The notes: generated by a model not told the origin, from the letters alone. A stretch of DNA of 64,000 nucleotides from an unidentified bacterial endosymbiont (GCF_918797525.1 NZ_OU963893.1:2046001-2110000), one strand, 5' to 3'. Shown: positions 46,705 to 57,126, numbered from the stretch's first letter. Program-made: numbers and translations.

Positions 46705-48612
46705 ATGCGGTTGTTTATTGCCGAAAAGCCGAGTCTGGCCCGCGCCATCGCCGATGTGTTGCCTAAACCGCATCGCAAAGGCGACGGCTTTATTGAATGC
46801 GGTAACGGGCAGGTGGTCACCTGGTGTATTGGTCACCTGCTTGAACAGGCGCAGCCGGATGTCTACGATAGCCGCTACGCCCGCTGGAATCTCAACGATC
46901 TGCCCATCGTGCCGGAAAAATGGCGTCTGCAGCCGCGGCCATCGGTTACCAAACAGCTCAATGTGATTAAGCGCTTCCTGCATGACGCGTCGGAAGTCAT
47001 CCACGCGGGTGACCCTGACAGGGAAGGGCAGTTGCTGGTGGACGAAGTGCTGGATTACCTTGAACTGGCGCCGGAAAAGCGCCAGCAGGTGCAGCGCTGC
47101 CTGATTAACGATCTCAACCCGCAGGCGGTGGAGCGGGCAATTTCACGCCTGCGTGCTAACAGCGAGTTTATCCCGCTGTGCGTCTCCGCGCTGGCCCGAG
47201 CCCGTGCCGACTGGCTGTACGGCATCAATATGACCCGCGCCTACACCATTCTGGGGCGCAACGCGGGTTATCAGGGCGTGCTGTCGGTCGGACGCGTGCA
47301 AACGCCGGTGCTGGGGCTGGTCGTACGTCGTGATGAAGAGATTGAAAACTTTGTCGCCAAAGATTTTTTCGAAGTAAAAGCGCACATCGTCACGCCGAAA
47401 AATGAACGCTTTACCGCCGTATGGCAGCCGAGCGATGCCTGTGAATCGTATCAGGATGAAGAGGGGCGATTGCTCCACCGTCCGCTGGCGGATCACGTGG
47501 TTAACCGTATTACCGGTCAACCGGCGATGGTCACCAGCTATAACGATAAACGGGAATCAGAACCTGCGCCGCTGCCGTTTTCCCTTTCGGCGCTGCAGAT
47601 TGAAGCTGCCAAAAAGTTCGGCTTAAGCGCGCAAAACGTGCTGGATATATGCCAGAAGCTTTACGAAACCCACAAGCTAATTACTTACCCGCGCTCTGAC
47701 AGTCGCTATTTGCCGGAAGAGCACTTTGCCGGGCGTCACTCGGTGATGAACGCCATCGGCGTACACGCCCCGGATCTGCTGCCGCAGCCCGCGGTGAACC
47801 CGGACACCCGCAACCGCTGCTGGGATGATAAAAAGGTGGATGCCCACCATGCGATCATCCCGACGGCGCGGGCCAGCAACGTCAATCTGACCGAGAACGA
47901 AGCGAAAGTCTATAATCTCGTCGCCCGTCAGTATCTGATGCAGTTCTGCCCGGATGCGGTGTTCCGTAAATGCGTGATCGAACTGGAAATTGCGAAAGGG
48001 AAATTTGTCGCTAAAGCCCGATTCCTGGCCGAAGCGGGATGGCGCACGCTGCTGGGCAATAAGGAGCGCGACGAAGAGAATGACGGTACGCCGCTACCGG
48101 TGGTCGCCAAAGGAGACGAACTGCTGTGTGAAAAGGGCGAAGTGGTTGAGCGTCAGACGCAACCGCCACGCCATTTCACCGATGCGACGCTGCTCTCGGC
48201 AATGACCGGGATTGCCCGTTTTGTGCAGGATAAAGATCTGAAGAAGATCCTCCGTGCCACCGACGGTTTGGGTACAGAGGCGACGCGCGCGGGCATTATT
48301 GAATTGCTGTTCAAGCGCGGTTTTCTGCTGAAAAAAGGGCGTTATATTCACTCAACCGATCCGGGGCGGGCGTTAATTCACTCGCTGCCGGAGCTGGCGG
48401 CAAGGCCTGATATGACAGCGCACTGGGAATCGGTGCTGACGCAAATCAGTGAAAAGCAGTGTCGTTATCAGGACTTTATGCAGCCGCTGGTCGGCACGCT
48501 TTATGAGCTAATAAACCAGGCGCGAAGCACGCCGGTGAAGCAGTTCAGAGGGATGGTTGCGCCGGGGGGCGGTGCGAAGAAACCGTTCAAAAAAAAGAAA
48601 AGCGCGGCCTGA
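46705..48612 (+). CDS. topB: DNA topoisomerase III
   Basis: 635 residues from ATG 46,705 ([20 protein letters not shown]). Type IA topoisomerase that decatenates chromosomes with RecQ. TOPRIM motif [20 protein letters not shown] and active Tyr in [16 protein letters not shown]. Slightly shorter than E. coli TopB (653), ending in a basic tail, PFKKKKSAA, that may aid DNA binding. Directly follows selD. Confidence 0.97.
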   Translation: MRLFIAEKPSLARAIADVLPKPHRKGDGFIECGNGQVVTWCIGHLLEQAQPDVYDSRYARWNLNDLPIVPEKWRLQPRPSVTKQLNVIKRFLHDASEVIHAGDPDREGQLLVDEVLDYLELAPEKRQQVQRCLINDLNPQAVERAISRLRANSEFIPLCVSALARARADWLYGINMTRAYTILGRNAGYQGVLSVGRVQTPVLGLVVRRDEEIENFVAKDFFEVKAHIVTPKNERFTAVWQPSDACESYQDEEGRLLHRPLADHVVNRITGQPAMVTSYNDKRESEPAPLPFSLSALQIEAAKKFGLSAQNVLDICQKLYETHKLITYPRSDSRYLPEEHFAGRHSVMNAIGVHAPDLLPQPAVNPDTRNRCWDDKKVDAHHAIIPTARASNVNLTENEAKVYNLVARQYLMQFCPDAVFRKCVIELEIAKGKFVAKARFLAEAGWRTLLGNKERDEENDGTPLPVVAKGDELLCEKGEVVERQTQPPRHFTDATLLSAMTGIARFVQDKDLKKILRATDGLGTEATRAGIIELLFKRGFLLKKGRYIHSTDPGRALIHSLPELAARPDMTAHWESVLTQISEKQCRYQDFMQPLVGTLYELINQARSTPVKQFRGMVAPGGGAKKPFKKKKSAA

Positions 48613-48626
48613 TACCCCCGATTTTC

Positions 48627-48649
48627 GCCCTCTCCCACACGGAGAGGGC
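48627..48649. terminator. Terminator between topB and gdhA
   Basis: GCCCTCTCC-CACAC-GGAGAGGGC hairpin serving both convergent genes. Confidence 0.8.
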
Positions 48650-48661
48650 ACAATAAAAACC

Positions 48662-50005
48662 TTAAATCACACCCTGGCCTATCATCGCATCCGCCACCTT
48701 CACGAAACCGGCGATATTCGCGCCGCGCACGTAGTTGGTTTGCGATGCCCCGCCACCGTACTCTACACAGGCGTGATGAATGTCCAGCATAATGTGGTGC
48801 AGGCGCGCATCCACTTTCTCGGCTTTCCAGCCAAGACGCGCGGCGTTTTGCGCCATCTCCAGTCCTGACGTCGCCACACCGCCGGCATTTGCGGCTTTGC
48901 CCGGTGCAAAGAGCACGCCAGCTTCCAGGAACAGGTCGGTAGCCTCAATGGTAGTTGGCATATTTGCGCCTTCCGCCACGGCCTTGACGCCGTTAGTAAT
49001 CAGCGTGCGAGCCGCTTCAACGTCGAGCTCGTTCTGCGTCGCACATGGCAGGGCAATATCCACAGGAACCGCCCATGGCTGTTTGCCTTCCAGATACGTC
49101 AGACCAAACTCGTGGGCATAATCCGCCACGCGCCCGTCGCGGCTGGCTTTAATTTCGCACAGGCGCGCCAGCTTCTCGGCGCTGAAACCCGCTTCATCTA
49201 CCACGGTACCGCTGGAGTCAGAGGCGGTCACCACGCGGGCGCCGAACTGCATCGCTTTTTCAATGGCGTACTGCGCCACGTTGCCAGAGCCGGAGACGGC
49301 TACGCGCATGCCCTCGAAACTCAGGCCATGACGTTTGAGCATTGCTTCGGTGAAATAGACCAGACCGTAACCGGTCGCTTCCGGGCGGATCAGACTGCCG
49401 CCGAAGGAAAGCCCTTTGCCGGTAAAAACGCAGGCGCTGTTGTTGGAGAGTTTTTTCATCATCCCGGCCATAAAGCCAACTTCACGCCCGCCCACGCCAA
49501 TGTCACCGGCAGGGACATCGGTATCGGGGCCAAGGTGACGATACAACTCGGTCACCAGTGCCTGACAGAAGCGCATGACTTCGCCTTCACTTTTGCCTTT
49601 CGGGTCAAAATCGCTCCCGCCTTTTCCGCCGCCCATAGGCAGGGTGGTAAGAGCATTTTTGAACGTCTGCTCAAAGCCGAGGAATTTGAGAATCGACAGA
49701 TTTACGGAAGGATGGAAGCGCATACCGCCCTTAAACGGGCCGATGGCAGAGTTAAACTGCACGCGCCAGGCGCGGTTAACCTGCACCTGGTTGCGATCGT
49801 TCACCCAGGCTACGCGGAACTGGATCACGCGTTCTGGCTCGACCAGACGCTCAAGCAGTGACATCTGGCGATAGCGCGGGTTTTCTTCCAGGAACGGCCA
49901 CAGGGTGGTCATGACTTCACGAACGGCCTGGGCAAACTCGCTTTGATGCGGGTCGCGCTGCTGAACATGGGCAAGGAAACTTTCCAGAGAACGTGTCTGA
50001 TCCAT
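48662..50005 (-). CDS. gdhA: Glutamate dehydrogenase (NADP+)
   Basis: 447 residues, the E. coli length. Makes glutamate from 2-oxoglutarate and ammonium when ammonium is plentiful. Conserved GPFKGGMRFHPSVNLSILKF and PMGGGKGGSDFDPKG with catalytic Lys; Rossmann motif VSGSGNVAQYAIEKA. Opposite strand to ynjH. Confidence 0.98.
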   Translation of the reverse strand: MDQTRSLESFLAHVQQRDPHQSEFAQAVREVMTTLWPFLEENPRYRQMSLLERLVEPERVIQFRVAWVNDRNQVQVNRAWRVQFNSAIGPFKGGMRFHPSVNLSILKFLGFEQTFKNALTTLPMGGGKGGSDFDPKGKSEGEVMRFCQALVTELYRHLGPDTDVPAGDIGVGGREVGFMAGMMKKLSNNSACVFTGKGLSFGGSLIRPEATGYGLVYFTEAMLKRHGLSFEGMRVAVSGSGNVAQYAIEKAMQFGARVVTASDSSGTVVDEAGFSAEKLARLCEIKASRDGRVADYAHEFGLTYLEGKQPWAVPVDIALPCATQNELDVEAARTLITNGVKAVAEGANMPTTIEATDLFLEAGVLFAPGKAANAGGVATSGLEMAQNAARLGWKAEKVDARLHHIMLDIHHACVEYGGGASQTNYVRGANIAGFVKVADAMIGQGVI

Positions 50006-50219
50006 AGATATAAGAACCTCTTATAATACGTAGATGTTTTGTACCGTTTTTTTGACTATACCACCCGCACCGCTTTGCGAGGCAAGCAGAAATTCAGGAC
50101 GAAAGGGAAATTAATGAAAAAGCCTGCGTCATAACAAAAAACGATGATGAGATTAATTAAAGGTTCGGCTGCGATTTACCGTTATATTCAGTATCAGGCC
50201 ACAACGGGAAGAGCGTTTT

Positions 50220-50492
50220 ATGAATCGTTACATGATAATTGTGTTAGGGGGGCTGTTTACCGCCTGCGCTCAGGCTGACCGCATTCGCCCGGACGTGCAG
50301 GTGAATGTGCCGCCGGAGGTCTTCAGCTCCAGCGGTCAACGCGCGCAGTCGTGTAATCATTGCTGTATCTATCAGGATCGGAATTACTCGGAAGGCGCAG
50401 TGGTAAAAGCGGACGGGGTTTTGCTTCAGTGTCAGCGCGATGAACGTACCATTAGCACGAATCCGCTGATCTGGCGTCACGTAAAACAATAA
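50220..50492 (+). CDS. ynjH: YnjH periplasmic protein (DUF1496)
   Basis: 90 residues with a signal peptide (MNRYMIIVLGGLFTACAQA) and the DUF1496 core SCNHCCIYQDRNYSEGAVVK, ending LLQCQRDERT. The four Cys of the mature chain probably pair. Matches E. coli YnjH. Unknown function; divergent from gdhA. Confidence 0.92.
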   Translation: MNRYMIIVLGGLFTACAQADRIRPDVQVNVPPEVFSSSGQRAQSCNHCCIYQDRNYSEGAVVKADGVLLQCQRDERTISTNPLIWRHVKQ

Positions 50493-50575
50493 AAGCTTCA
50501 AGCAGCGGGAAATGGGTGATGAAAAACAGTATATTATCGTGCCTTTTCCAGGAGTCCAGTCATCAGGAGAAACAG

Positions 50576-51145
50576 GTGAAAGAGAACATTGCCTGGGTTG
50601 CCCCCCTCAAATCCCTTCCGGCCAGCGTAAAACCGATTGCCGCCCTGCAGCAAAAACACTACGGCGCGGTCCTTAACCCAACGCGCTGGTGGGGACGCAT
50701 GCCCCGCCTGTTCTGGCTGGTGGCGCTGTTTGTCGGTTATCTCGAACGCCGCAAGGCGCGCCTTTCCTCGGCACTCCGGGCGTTGCTGATGACGCGGGTC
50801 TCGCAGCTGTGCCATTGTGCCTTCTGTATTGATGCCAACAGCCTGCGTCTGGCCGAGCGTTCAGGTACGCTGGACAAGGTTCAGGCCGTCGGCAACTGGC
50901 AACATTCGGTTTTGTTCAGCGAACAAGAGCGGGCTGCGCTGGCCTTTGCTGAGGCAGTAACGGCGACACCACCGCAGCTGACGGAGGGCATCAGGACAGA
51001 GGTCAAACGCCATTTCAGTGATGAGACGATTAGCGAAATGACCGCATTAATCGCTTTCCAGAATCTCTCTGCCCGCTTTAACGCCGCCCTGGATATTCCG
51101 GCGCAGGGGCTTTGTGCCACGTTTAAAGAGAAACCGCATGTTTGA
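50576..51145 (+). CDS. ynjA: YnjA, AhpD/CMD-like protein
   Basis: 189 residues from GTG 50,576, chosen because AGGAGA sits just upstream and MKENIAWVAPLKS lines up with known YnjA. Carboxymuconolactone-decarboxylase/AhpD-like fold with a CHCAFC redox motif near residue 80; LSARFNAALDIPAQGLC is diagnostic. In E. coli it is beside ynjB; here it has moved next to ynjH. Overlaps ynjF by 8 bp (ATG inside the last codons), so the two are coupled. Confidence 0.9.
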   Translation: MKENIAWVAPLKSLPASVKPIAALQQKHYGAVLNPTRWWGRMPRLFWLVALFVGYLERRKARLSSALRALLMTRVSQLCHCAFCIDANSLRLAERSGTLDKVQAVGNWQHSVLFSEQERAALAFAEAVTATPPQLTEGIRTEVKRHFSDETISEMTALIAFQNLSARFNAALDIPAQGLCATFKEKPHV

Positions 51146-51755
51146 CCGACACCTGCACCCGCGCCTCAAACCCGCCCTCAATCGACTGGCCACGATGCTG
51201 GATAAACCGGGTATCTCCCCCGACGGATTAACCCTCACCGGCTTTGCCGTCGGCGTGCTTGCGCTGCCTTTTCTGGCGCTGGGCTGGTATCCGGCGGCGT
51301 TGCTTGCCATCGTGTTGAACCGGGCGCTGGATGGCCTGGACGGCGCGCTGGCGCGTCGACGGGGGCTAAGCGATGCGGGAGGGTTTCTTGATATCGCGCT
51401 TGATTTCCTGTTGTATGCGCTGGTGCCGTTTGGTTTTGCCCTGGCCGCCCCCGCAGAAAACGCGCTCGCCGCGGCGTGGCTGTTATTTGCGTTCATCGGC
51501 ACCGGCAGCAGTTTTCTGGCTTTTGCGGCGCTGGCGGCGAAACATAACATCGACAACCCCGGCTATGCGCACAAATCATTTTACTATATCGGTGGCTTAA
51601 CGGAAGGGACGGAGACGATCGCGCTGTTTGTACTGTGCTGCCTGTTTCCGGCCCACTTTGCGCTGTTAGCCTGGTTTTTTGGCGCGTTGTGCTGGCTGAC
51701 CACCACAACGCGCATCTGGAGCGGTTATGCGACGCTGAAATCACTCACGCGTTAG
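51138..51755 (+). CDS. ynjF: YnjF, CDP-alcohol phosphatidyltransferase
   Basis: 205 residues. Integral membrane enzyme of the CDP-alcohol phosphotransferase family; the motif DGLDGALARRRGLSDAGGFLD is the Mg-binding DGx2ARx8Gx3D signature. About six helices. Substrate unknown. Start ATG 51,138 overlaps ynjA. Its stop overlaps the ynjE stop on the other strand by 4 bp. Confidence 0.93.
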   Translation: MFDRHLHPRLKPALNRLATMLDKPGISPDGLTLTGFAVGVLALPFLALGWYPAALLAIVLNRALDGLDGALARRRGLSDAGGFLDIALDFLLYALVPFGFALAAPAENALAAAWLLFAFIGTGSSFLAFAALAAKHNIDNPGYAHKSFYYIGGLTEGTETIALFVLCCLFPAHFALLAWFFGALCWLTTTTRIWSGYATLKSLTR

Positions 51756-53059
51756 CGCGCGCTTTCAGGACCGCGCGCGCCGGTGGAGACCGGGTTTTGC
51801 GGGTGACTGCTCCACTCATACCATCCGCCGTCATAGAGCGCGACGTTTTTCCAGCCCATTGCTCGGGCGTACATAAAGGTTTCGGACGCCCGCCAGCCGG
51901 TCCCGCAGTAAAACGCGACGCGTTGTTCAGGCCGGATATGCCACGTTTTCCACATGGCGGCAATATCGTCGGCGCTGCGCATCGTGCCGTCCGGATTGTG
52001 AAAATCGTCCATGTGGGTCGCATCGCTGCCGGCGTGTCCCCAGCGTGCGCCGGCAATTTCACCTTTAGGCTTAATGTAGCTATAGCCGCTGGTTTCACCA
52101 ATAAACTCAGGCCAGGAACGAATGCTGACCAGCGAGGCATCCTGACGGTGCAGCATGCTGCGGGCCTGTTCCATATCGACCACCAGCTGCGGCTGACCGG
52201 GGATCGGCGCGCCAAAATCTACGGCAGGCTTCACGCTTGCGGGCATCCCGCGTTCTACCGGCAGGTTTGCATCTGACCATGCTTTCCATCCGCCATCAAG
52301 TATGCGCACGTCTTTCACTCCTGCATAAAGCATGATTTGCGCCACGCGCGCGGCGGCATAGACGTCGCGGCCGTACAATATCACGGTAGTATCATGGCGG
52401 ATGCCGTGCTTCGCCAGCATCGTTTTCAGCTTGTCGTCAGAGACTTTATTCCACAAGGGTTCGCTTTCGACTTCGTTCGTGTCGATATAACCTGCGCCGG
52501 GGATGTGGTTCAGCAGGTAAAATTTCGGCGCCCCCCAGGCGGCTTCAATCACCTTCCAGTCGCCGGCCGGTGCGCCAGCCACCTGTTTACCCTGCTGGAG
52601 CTGATGTATCCACTGCGCATAAACAAGCTGTTCAAAATGGGGCAAGCGCTGGAGCCGGTCCGGGGCCTGCAGGGCATCACTGAGTAGAGAGACTTGCGCA
52701 AACCCGGCCTTTTGCAGGCGTGCTTTCACCGCCAGGTTATCCGCCTCGCTGCCGTAAAGGGCAAGGGGGGTGGCTGGCGTAAGCTGATGCTGCTTTGCCC
52801 AGCTGGCAACTTGATCATCGCTCATCAGGCTAAGCCAGGTCGCGGAGAGGTTCAGGGCGGCAGGCTCATGCCCGGATGGCGCACGCAGTGTTTGCGGCCA
52901 GCCGTTATAAAATGCGCTGGCGCGGGTATCAATCGCCGCGCCGTGCTGTTCCTGGAGCTGTGCCAGGGTAAGAGAAGGGGGCATATCAGCCGCCACTGAG
53001 AAGAATGAGGCGAGGCCGCAGAGCATGGCCAGCGCGGTCAGTTGAGAAACACGTTTCAT
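51752..53059 (-). CDS. ynjE: YnjE, three-domain rhodanese-like sulfurtransferase
   Basis: 435 residues, the E. coli length. Signal-peptide-like start (MKRVSQLTALAMLCGLASFF then SVAA). Three rhodanese domains; the active loop is in the last one, AFYCGTGWRASETF (catalytic Cys). Domain 2 carries VILYGRD, lacking the Cys. May donate sulfur in molybdopterin or other pathways. Downstream of ynjD. Confidence 0.94.
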   Translation of the reverse strand: MKRVSQLTALAMLCGLASFFSVAADMPPSLTLAQLQEQHGAAIDTRASAFYNGWPQTLRAPSGHEPAALNLSATWLSLMSDDQVASWAKQHQLTPATPLALYGSEADNLAVKARLQKAGFAQVSLLSDALQAPDRLQRLPHFEQLVYAQWIHQLQQGKQVAGAPAGDWKVIEAAWGAPKFYLLNHIPGAGYIDTNEVESEPLWNKVSDDKLKTMLAKHGIRHDTTVILYGRDVYAAARVAQIMLYAGVKDVRILDGGWKAWSDANLPVERGMPASVKPAVDFGAPIPGQPQLVVDMEQARSMLHRQDASLVSIRSWPEFIGETSGYSYIKPKGEIAGARWGHAGSDATHMDDFHNPDGTMRSADDIAAMWKTWHIRPEQRVAFYCGTGWRASETFMYARAMGWKNVALYDGGWYEWSSHPQNPVSTGARGPESAR

Positions 53060-53132
53060 CGAATAACCTGACGTCAGTAAAAGAGAAGGGCATTGTCATC
53101 TCTCCTGAAACAGAAAACATTGCGTTAGCACA

Positions 53133-53753
53133 TTATTGCCCGCGAGAAAGGACAATCACCTCTGCGCCAGCAGGAATATCCTCTTCGTCATGGGTGACCA
53201 GCACGACCGGAATGCGACGCTCGCGGACGCGTTCGAATACCCACGTCCGAAAGCCAGCCCGCAGTGTTTTATCGAGACGGCTGAAGGGTTCATCCAGCAG
53301 TAAAGCCTGTGGCTCTGCAAGCAGCGCGCGCAGCAGGCTCACCCGCGCGCGTTCGCCGCCGGAAAGGGTAGCAGGATCGCTGGCAGAGTGATTTGCAAGC
53401 CCGGCACACCGTAACGCGTGCTCTACGGCTTCCCGCCGGGTGCGCCCGGCGTAGCGCGAAGGAAGGGCAAGCATCAGGTTTTGCCCGACGCTGAAATGGT
53501 CGAACAGCAGGGCATCCTGAAACATTATGCCCAGCCCGCGTTTCTCTACGGGAAGTGTGTCGCAGCGGCGGTTGTTCAGCCACAGTTCACCCTGCGCCTG
53601 GAAATCGGCAGAGCGCGCGCCTGCCATCCACGACAGGAGCGTCGATTTGCCGCAACCGGAAGGTCCCATCAGGGTCACTATCTCACCGTGCGGGACGCAG
53701 AAATTAAGCGCATGGAAAAGGGGGGGAATAGTGAGGTTTTTGACTTCCAGCAT
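53133..53753 (-). CDS. ynjD: YnjD, ABC transporter ATP-binding protein
   Basis: 206 residues with all ABC motifs: Walker A MGPSGCGKSTLL, Q-loop FQDALLFDHF, signature LSGGERARVSLLRALL, Walker B ALLLDEPFSRLD, and H-loop VTHDEED. Short ATPase of the ynjBCD importer. Start ATG overlaps the ynjC stop by one base (TAATG). Confidence 0.95.
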   Translation of the reverse strand: MLEVKNLTIPPLFHALNFCVPHGEIVTLMGPSGCGKSTLLSWMAGARSADFQAQGELWLNNRRCDTLPVEKRGLGIMFQDALLFDHFSVGQNLMLALPSRYAGRTRREAVEHALRCAGLANHSASDPATLSGGERARVSLLRALLAEPQALLLDEPFSRLDKTLRAGFRTWVFERVRERRIPVVLVTHDEEDIPAGAEVIVLSRGQ

Positions 53754-55288
53754 TAACGTAATCCTTGTCGGTAGCGGCCCGCAAGCCGGGATAACAGGGC
53801 CGCTATAGCAAAAACGACGCCGGTCAAAAGCAGTAATCCCAGCGCCCCGCTGGCCAGCAGCGGCGTGCTGCCGCCGCTGCTGAGCGTTACGGCTTCAGTG
53901 GTTAAGGTGGTGAACCGTCCTGCGCCGAGCCATAGCGTAGGCATATACTGGGCCATACTGACCGAAAATCCGCTGGCGAAAGCCAGTAGCGCAGGGCGAA
54001 CCAGCAGCGGGCATTTCAGTCGCCAGACTATTTTAGCCTGCCCCCAGCCGAGCGTTCTGGCAATCAGGATCAGTCGTGGATCCAGCCTGCGCCAGGCGGG
54101 TTGCAGCACCAGTAACATCCACGGAAATACCCACATCAGGTGACTCCACAGTACGGCGGTGAAATGTCCGTCAATTCCAAGCGTTAAAGCGACGAAATAT
54201 TGCCCGGCGACCAACGGCAGCGCGGGCAGGGCCAGCGGCAGCCAGACCCACAGGCAGCCACGCTGCGGGCCCCATTCGAGCCAGATGACGATCAGCACAA
54301 GAGACAGCAGGCTTGCGAGCAGACCCAGCGTGAGGCTGGTGATTACGGTGGAAAACGCCACGTCGCCTTGCTGCGCTAACAGGAGCAATATCCCGGCACA
54401 CAGTATACCGAAGCCGGGGAGTATCCAGCTGAGCGTTTTTTCAGGTAACGTGACGTTGGAGCGGCGACGCTGGCCGCTAAGGTCAGGCAATGAACGTCGC
54501 CAGACCCGCCAGATGCCATACCCCAGCGCAGCCAGGAGCGCCAGCAGCATTAACAACAGCAGACAGAGTAATGTCCCCCGGGCCTGCTGCTGCGCATCGC
54601 CCTGGGTAAGCCACTGCCAGGCCAGCACCGCCAGCGTGGGCGGATTTCCCGGCCCGAGAATAATAGCCACATCCACCACGGAGAGCGACCAGGCGAGCAC
54701 GGCCAGCATCACGGCGCCCAGCACGGGGGCAAGAGTGGGGAGCACCAGCCAGCACAGCCTCTGAAGAGGGCCATAGCCCAGCGTTTGCAAAACCACGTTC
54801 TGCTGTGCCAGCCGGGCTTCAGGTAATACGGCATACACTGCCCACAGCACGAAGGCACTCTCTTTGACGGCGAGTGTCACGCCTAACCCGATACCGTAGC
54901 GATCGCGTTGCGGTACGCAGAACGTACATACCTGATAGAACAAACCGCCCTCGGCAAACATCAGTAAAATGCTGGTGGCGAAAGCAACGTGAGGAACGGC
55001 CAGCAGCCAGGGTAAGCGGCCACAAAGGCGACGCCAGCGAGGACCAGGCCAAAGTGCGGTAATGAATATAAGCGCGAGAGCAAGCGAGCCCAGGGTCGCA
55101 ATCACGGTGGACACCAGCGTCGCGGCGAGCGCCTGAGGCAATTGCGGGTCGGCAAACAGCAACTGCCAGTTTGCTGGCGACAGCGCTGGCGCCAGCAGCA
55201 TGATTCCCGCAGGCAGTAGCGGCAGATAGATGACCGCCATCGCCAGCCAGATAAACCCGCTTAACGGGTGCCGTAGCGGCGAAGCCAT
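53753..55288 (-). CDS. ynjC: YnjC, ABC transporter permease (fused, two halves)
   Basis: 511 residues with about 12 helices; two MetI-like permease halves in one chain, as in thiamine/iron-type importers (ThiP, FbpB). Permease loop EAA-like patterns in each half (TLGYGPLQRLCWLVLPTLAP; ARTLGWGQAKIVWRLKCPLL). Overlaps ynjB by 28 bp. Confidence 0.94.
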   Translation of the reverse strand: MASPLRHPLSGFIWLAMAVIYLPLLPAGIMLLAPALSPANWQLLFADPQLPQALAATLVSTVIATLGSLALALIFITALWPGPRWRRLCGRLPWLLAVPHVAFATSILLMFAEGGLFYQVCTFCVPQRDRYGIGLGVTLAVKESAFVLWAVYAVLPEARLAQQNVVLQTLGYGPLQRLCWLVLPTLAPVLGAVMLAVLAWSLSVVDVAIILGPGNPPTLAVLAWQWLTQGDAQQQARGTLLCLLLLMLLALLAALGYGIWRVWRRSLPDLSGQRRRSNVTLPEKTLSWILPGFGILCAGILLLLAQQGDVAFSTVITSLTLGLLASLLSLVLIVIWLEWGPQRGCLWVWLPLALPALPLVAGQYFVALTLGIDGHFTAVLWSHLMWVFPWMLLVLQPAWRRLDPRLILIARTLGWGQAKIVWRLKCPLLVRPALLAFASGFSVSMAQYMPTLWLGAGRFTTLTTEAVTLSSGGSTPLLASGALGLLLLTGVVFAIAALLSRLAGRYRQGLR

Positions 55289-56430
55289 TCCTGCTCCAGC
55301 GCGTTAACCCAGGCGGCGTGCGGCTCTGGCAGCACGAGGGGTAATCCAGAGGGCGTGTGGCTACGCAGTTGCTGAGCCTCGTCGGCGGGCAGCGTGTCGG
55401 CATCAAGCACACTCGGGTCGCCCCAGTGTGCCGGGTCGGCTTTGCGGATCTGCGCCTGCGGTGAGAGCAGGAAATTGGCGACCACCTTTGCCCCCGCGCT
55501 GGCGCTGGCATTCGCCGGGATCGCCACAAAATGGACGTTCCCGATCATACCGCGGCGAAAACCGAATCCGTAGCTGTCTGCAGGAAGCTCGCCGCTGGCC
55601 ACCTTTTGCCGGGTGTGTGCGGGGTTAAACGTCAACGAGAGATCCAGGCTGCCGCGGGTGAGCAGAGTATCCATACGGGCCGGCGAGGGCGGAAAATCGT
55701 TTCCTTCGCGCCACAGCAGGGGATGGAGTCGGTCGAGGTAGCGCCATAGCGGGGCGGTTACCTGGGCAAATGAGGCATCCGGGGGCCTTTGTAACGCCTC
55801 AGGTTGGTCAGTGAGCGTCAGCAGTAATTGTTCCAGAAACGCGGTGCCGGTAAAATCCGGAGGGCGTGGATAGGATAATTTGCCAGGGTGCGTCCGGGCC
55901 CAGGCCAGCAACGCGCGAGGATCCTCGGGCGGTATCGGCAGGGCGCTTTTACGGGCGATAAAGGTGAGCTGAGCGCCGCCCCACGGGGACTCCGCGCCCT
56001 CGGTCGGGAGAGCAAAATCTTCTGTAACGGGCAGGCAGCTATCAACGTATCGCCAGTTCGGCAGGGCCTGCGCCCACTGCGTTTGCAACAGGTTAGCCTC
56101 TTTCAGCGTGCGGAAATTTTCCCCGTTAAGCCACAGCAGGTCGACCGAACCATCGCTTTTTCGTCCGGCAGAGGCTTCCGTCTGGATCCGTTTTACCGCA
56201 TCGGCGGCATCGGCCAGATGAACGATTTTAAGGTTGATGGCGTAGTGCGTTTTCATCTCGCCGCTGACCCAGTCCAGGTAGCGGTTGACGGCCCCATCAC
56301 CTCCCCATGCGTTAAACCAGACGGTCTGGCCTTTGGCTTCTTGTTGAACGGAATGCCAGCTGTCGGCCGCCATAACAGGGGCGGCGCACAGCAGGATGCT
56401 CAGAAACACGCAAAAACGCACACGGCGCAT
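55261..56430 (-). CDS. ynjB: YnjB, periplasmic solute-binding protein
   Basis: 389 residues with signal peptide (MRRVRFCVFLSILLCAAPVM then AA). ABC solute-binding protein of the iron/thiamine-like family: FNAWGGDGAVNRYLDWVSGE and LLWLNGENFRTLKEANLLQT. First gene of the ynjBCD importer with unknown substrate. Six bases downstream of ydjZ, so probably one operon ydjZ-ynjBCD-ynjE. Confidence 0.94.
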   Translation of the reverse strand: MRRVRFCVFLSILLCAAPVMAADSWHSVQQEAKGQTVWFNAWGGDGAVNRYLDWVSGEMKTHYAINLKIVHLADAADAVKRIQTEASAGRKSDGSVDLLWLNGENFRTLKEANLLQTQWAQALPNWRYVDSCLPVTEDFALPTEGAESPWGGAQLTFIARKSALPIPPEDPRALLAWARTHPGKLSYPRPPDFTGTAFLEQLLLTLTDQPEALQRPPDASFAQVTAPLWRYLDRLHPLLWREGNDFPPSPARMDTLLTRGSLDLSLTFNPAHTRQKVASGELPADSYGFGFRRGMIGNVHFVAIPANASASAGAKVVANFLLSPQAQIRKADPAHWGDPSVLDADTLPADEAQQLRSHTPSGLPLVLPEPHAAWVNALEQEWLRRYGTR

Positions 56431-56436
56431 AATGCC

Positions 56437-57120
56437 TCACTTTTTAACAGAAGGGGGGGAACGGGAAAACAGCCAGCGCGTGACCAGCGGTAATAACCCC
56501 AATAGTGTAAAGGCGAATAGCATTCCCGGCGACACAATATCGCGTAGCGATGACAACTTTCCCAGTTCTCGCCCGGCGTTCAGAAAAACGAGCGTCGCGG
56601 GCAGCATGGCAAGCTGGCTCACCCACCAGTAGCGCAGCACCGTCATTCGGGTTAACCCCATCAACAGATTAACGAGGAAAAAGGGAAACAGCGGCATCAG
56701 ACGCAGGGCGAACAGGTAACGCGCGCCGTCACGTTCGATACCGCTATTGACCGTTTTCATCTGTCGGGCGAAACGCTGTTGTATCCAGTCGCGCAGCAGA
56801 TATCGGCTGGCGAGCATGGCAAGCGTAGCGCCGAGCGTAGAGGCAAATGAAACCAGCAGCGCAGCGTCCCGCAGGCTGAAAAGCGCGCCGGCCAGCAGCG
56901 TCAGGAGTGCCGCGCCGGGAATCGACAGGGCCGAAACCAGCACGTAGAGGCTGAAAAAGAGCAGTGCACTGCGTAACGGCGCCAGCCCAACCTGCGCCAG
57001 TAACGCATGATGGTGCGTTTTGAGCGCGTCCAGAGTGAGCATACCCGGCGAAAGAGAGGCAAAGGTCATGATAAATGCGCCCAACAGGGCGCACAGGAGA
57101 AGCGTTTTTGGCCTGTTCAC
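56437..57120 (-). CDS. ydjZ: YdjZ, TVP38/DedA-family membrane protein
   Basis: 227 residues, close to E. coli YdjZ (235). TVP38/VTT domain: ALSIPGAALLTLLAGALFSL with the re-entrant GG/GP loop, and FALRLMPLFPFFLVNLLMGL. Four or five helices. VTT proteins move lipids or undecaprenyl phosphate. E. coli has ydjX and ydjY alongside; neither is found here. Confidence 0.93.
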   Translation of the reverse strand: MNRPKTLLLCALLGAFIMTFASLSPGMLTLDALKTHHHALLAQVGLAPLRSALLFFSLYVLVSALSIPGAALLTLLAGALFSLRDAALLVSFASTLGATLAMLASRYLLRDWIQQRFARQMKTVNSGIERDGARYLFALRLMPLFPFFLVNLLMGLTRMTVLRYWWVSQLAMLPATLVFLNAGRELGKLSSLRDIVSPGMLFAFTLLGLLPLVTRWLFSRSPPSVKK

Positions 57121-57126
57121 CGTGGA

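Noticed and set aside
49112..49861. 249-codon frame antisense to gdhA
   Set aside because: Low-complexity product made by the reverse complement of biased codons; no binding site.
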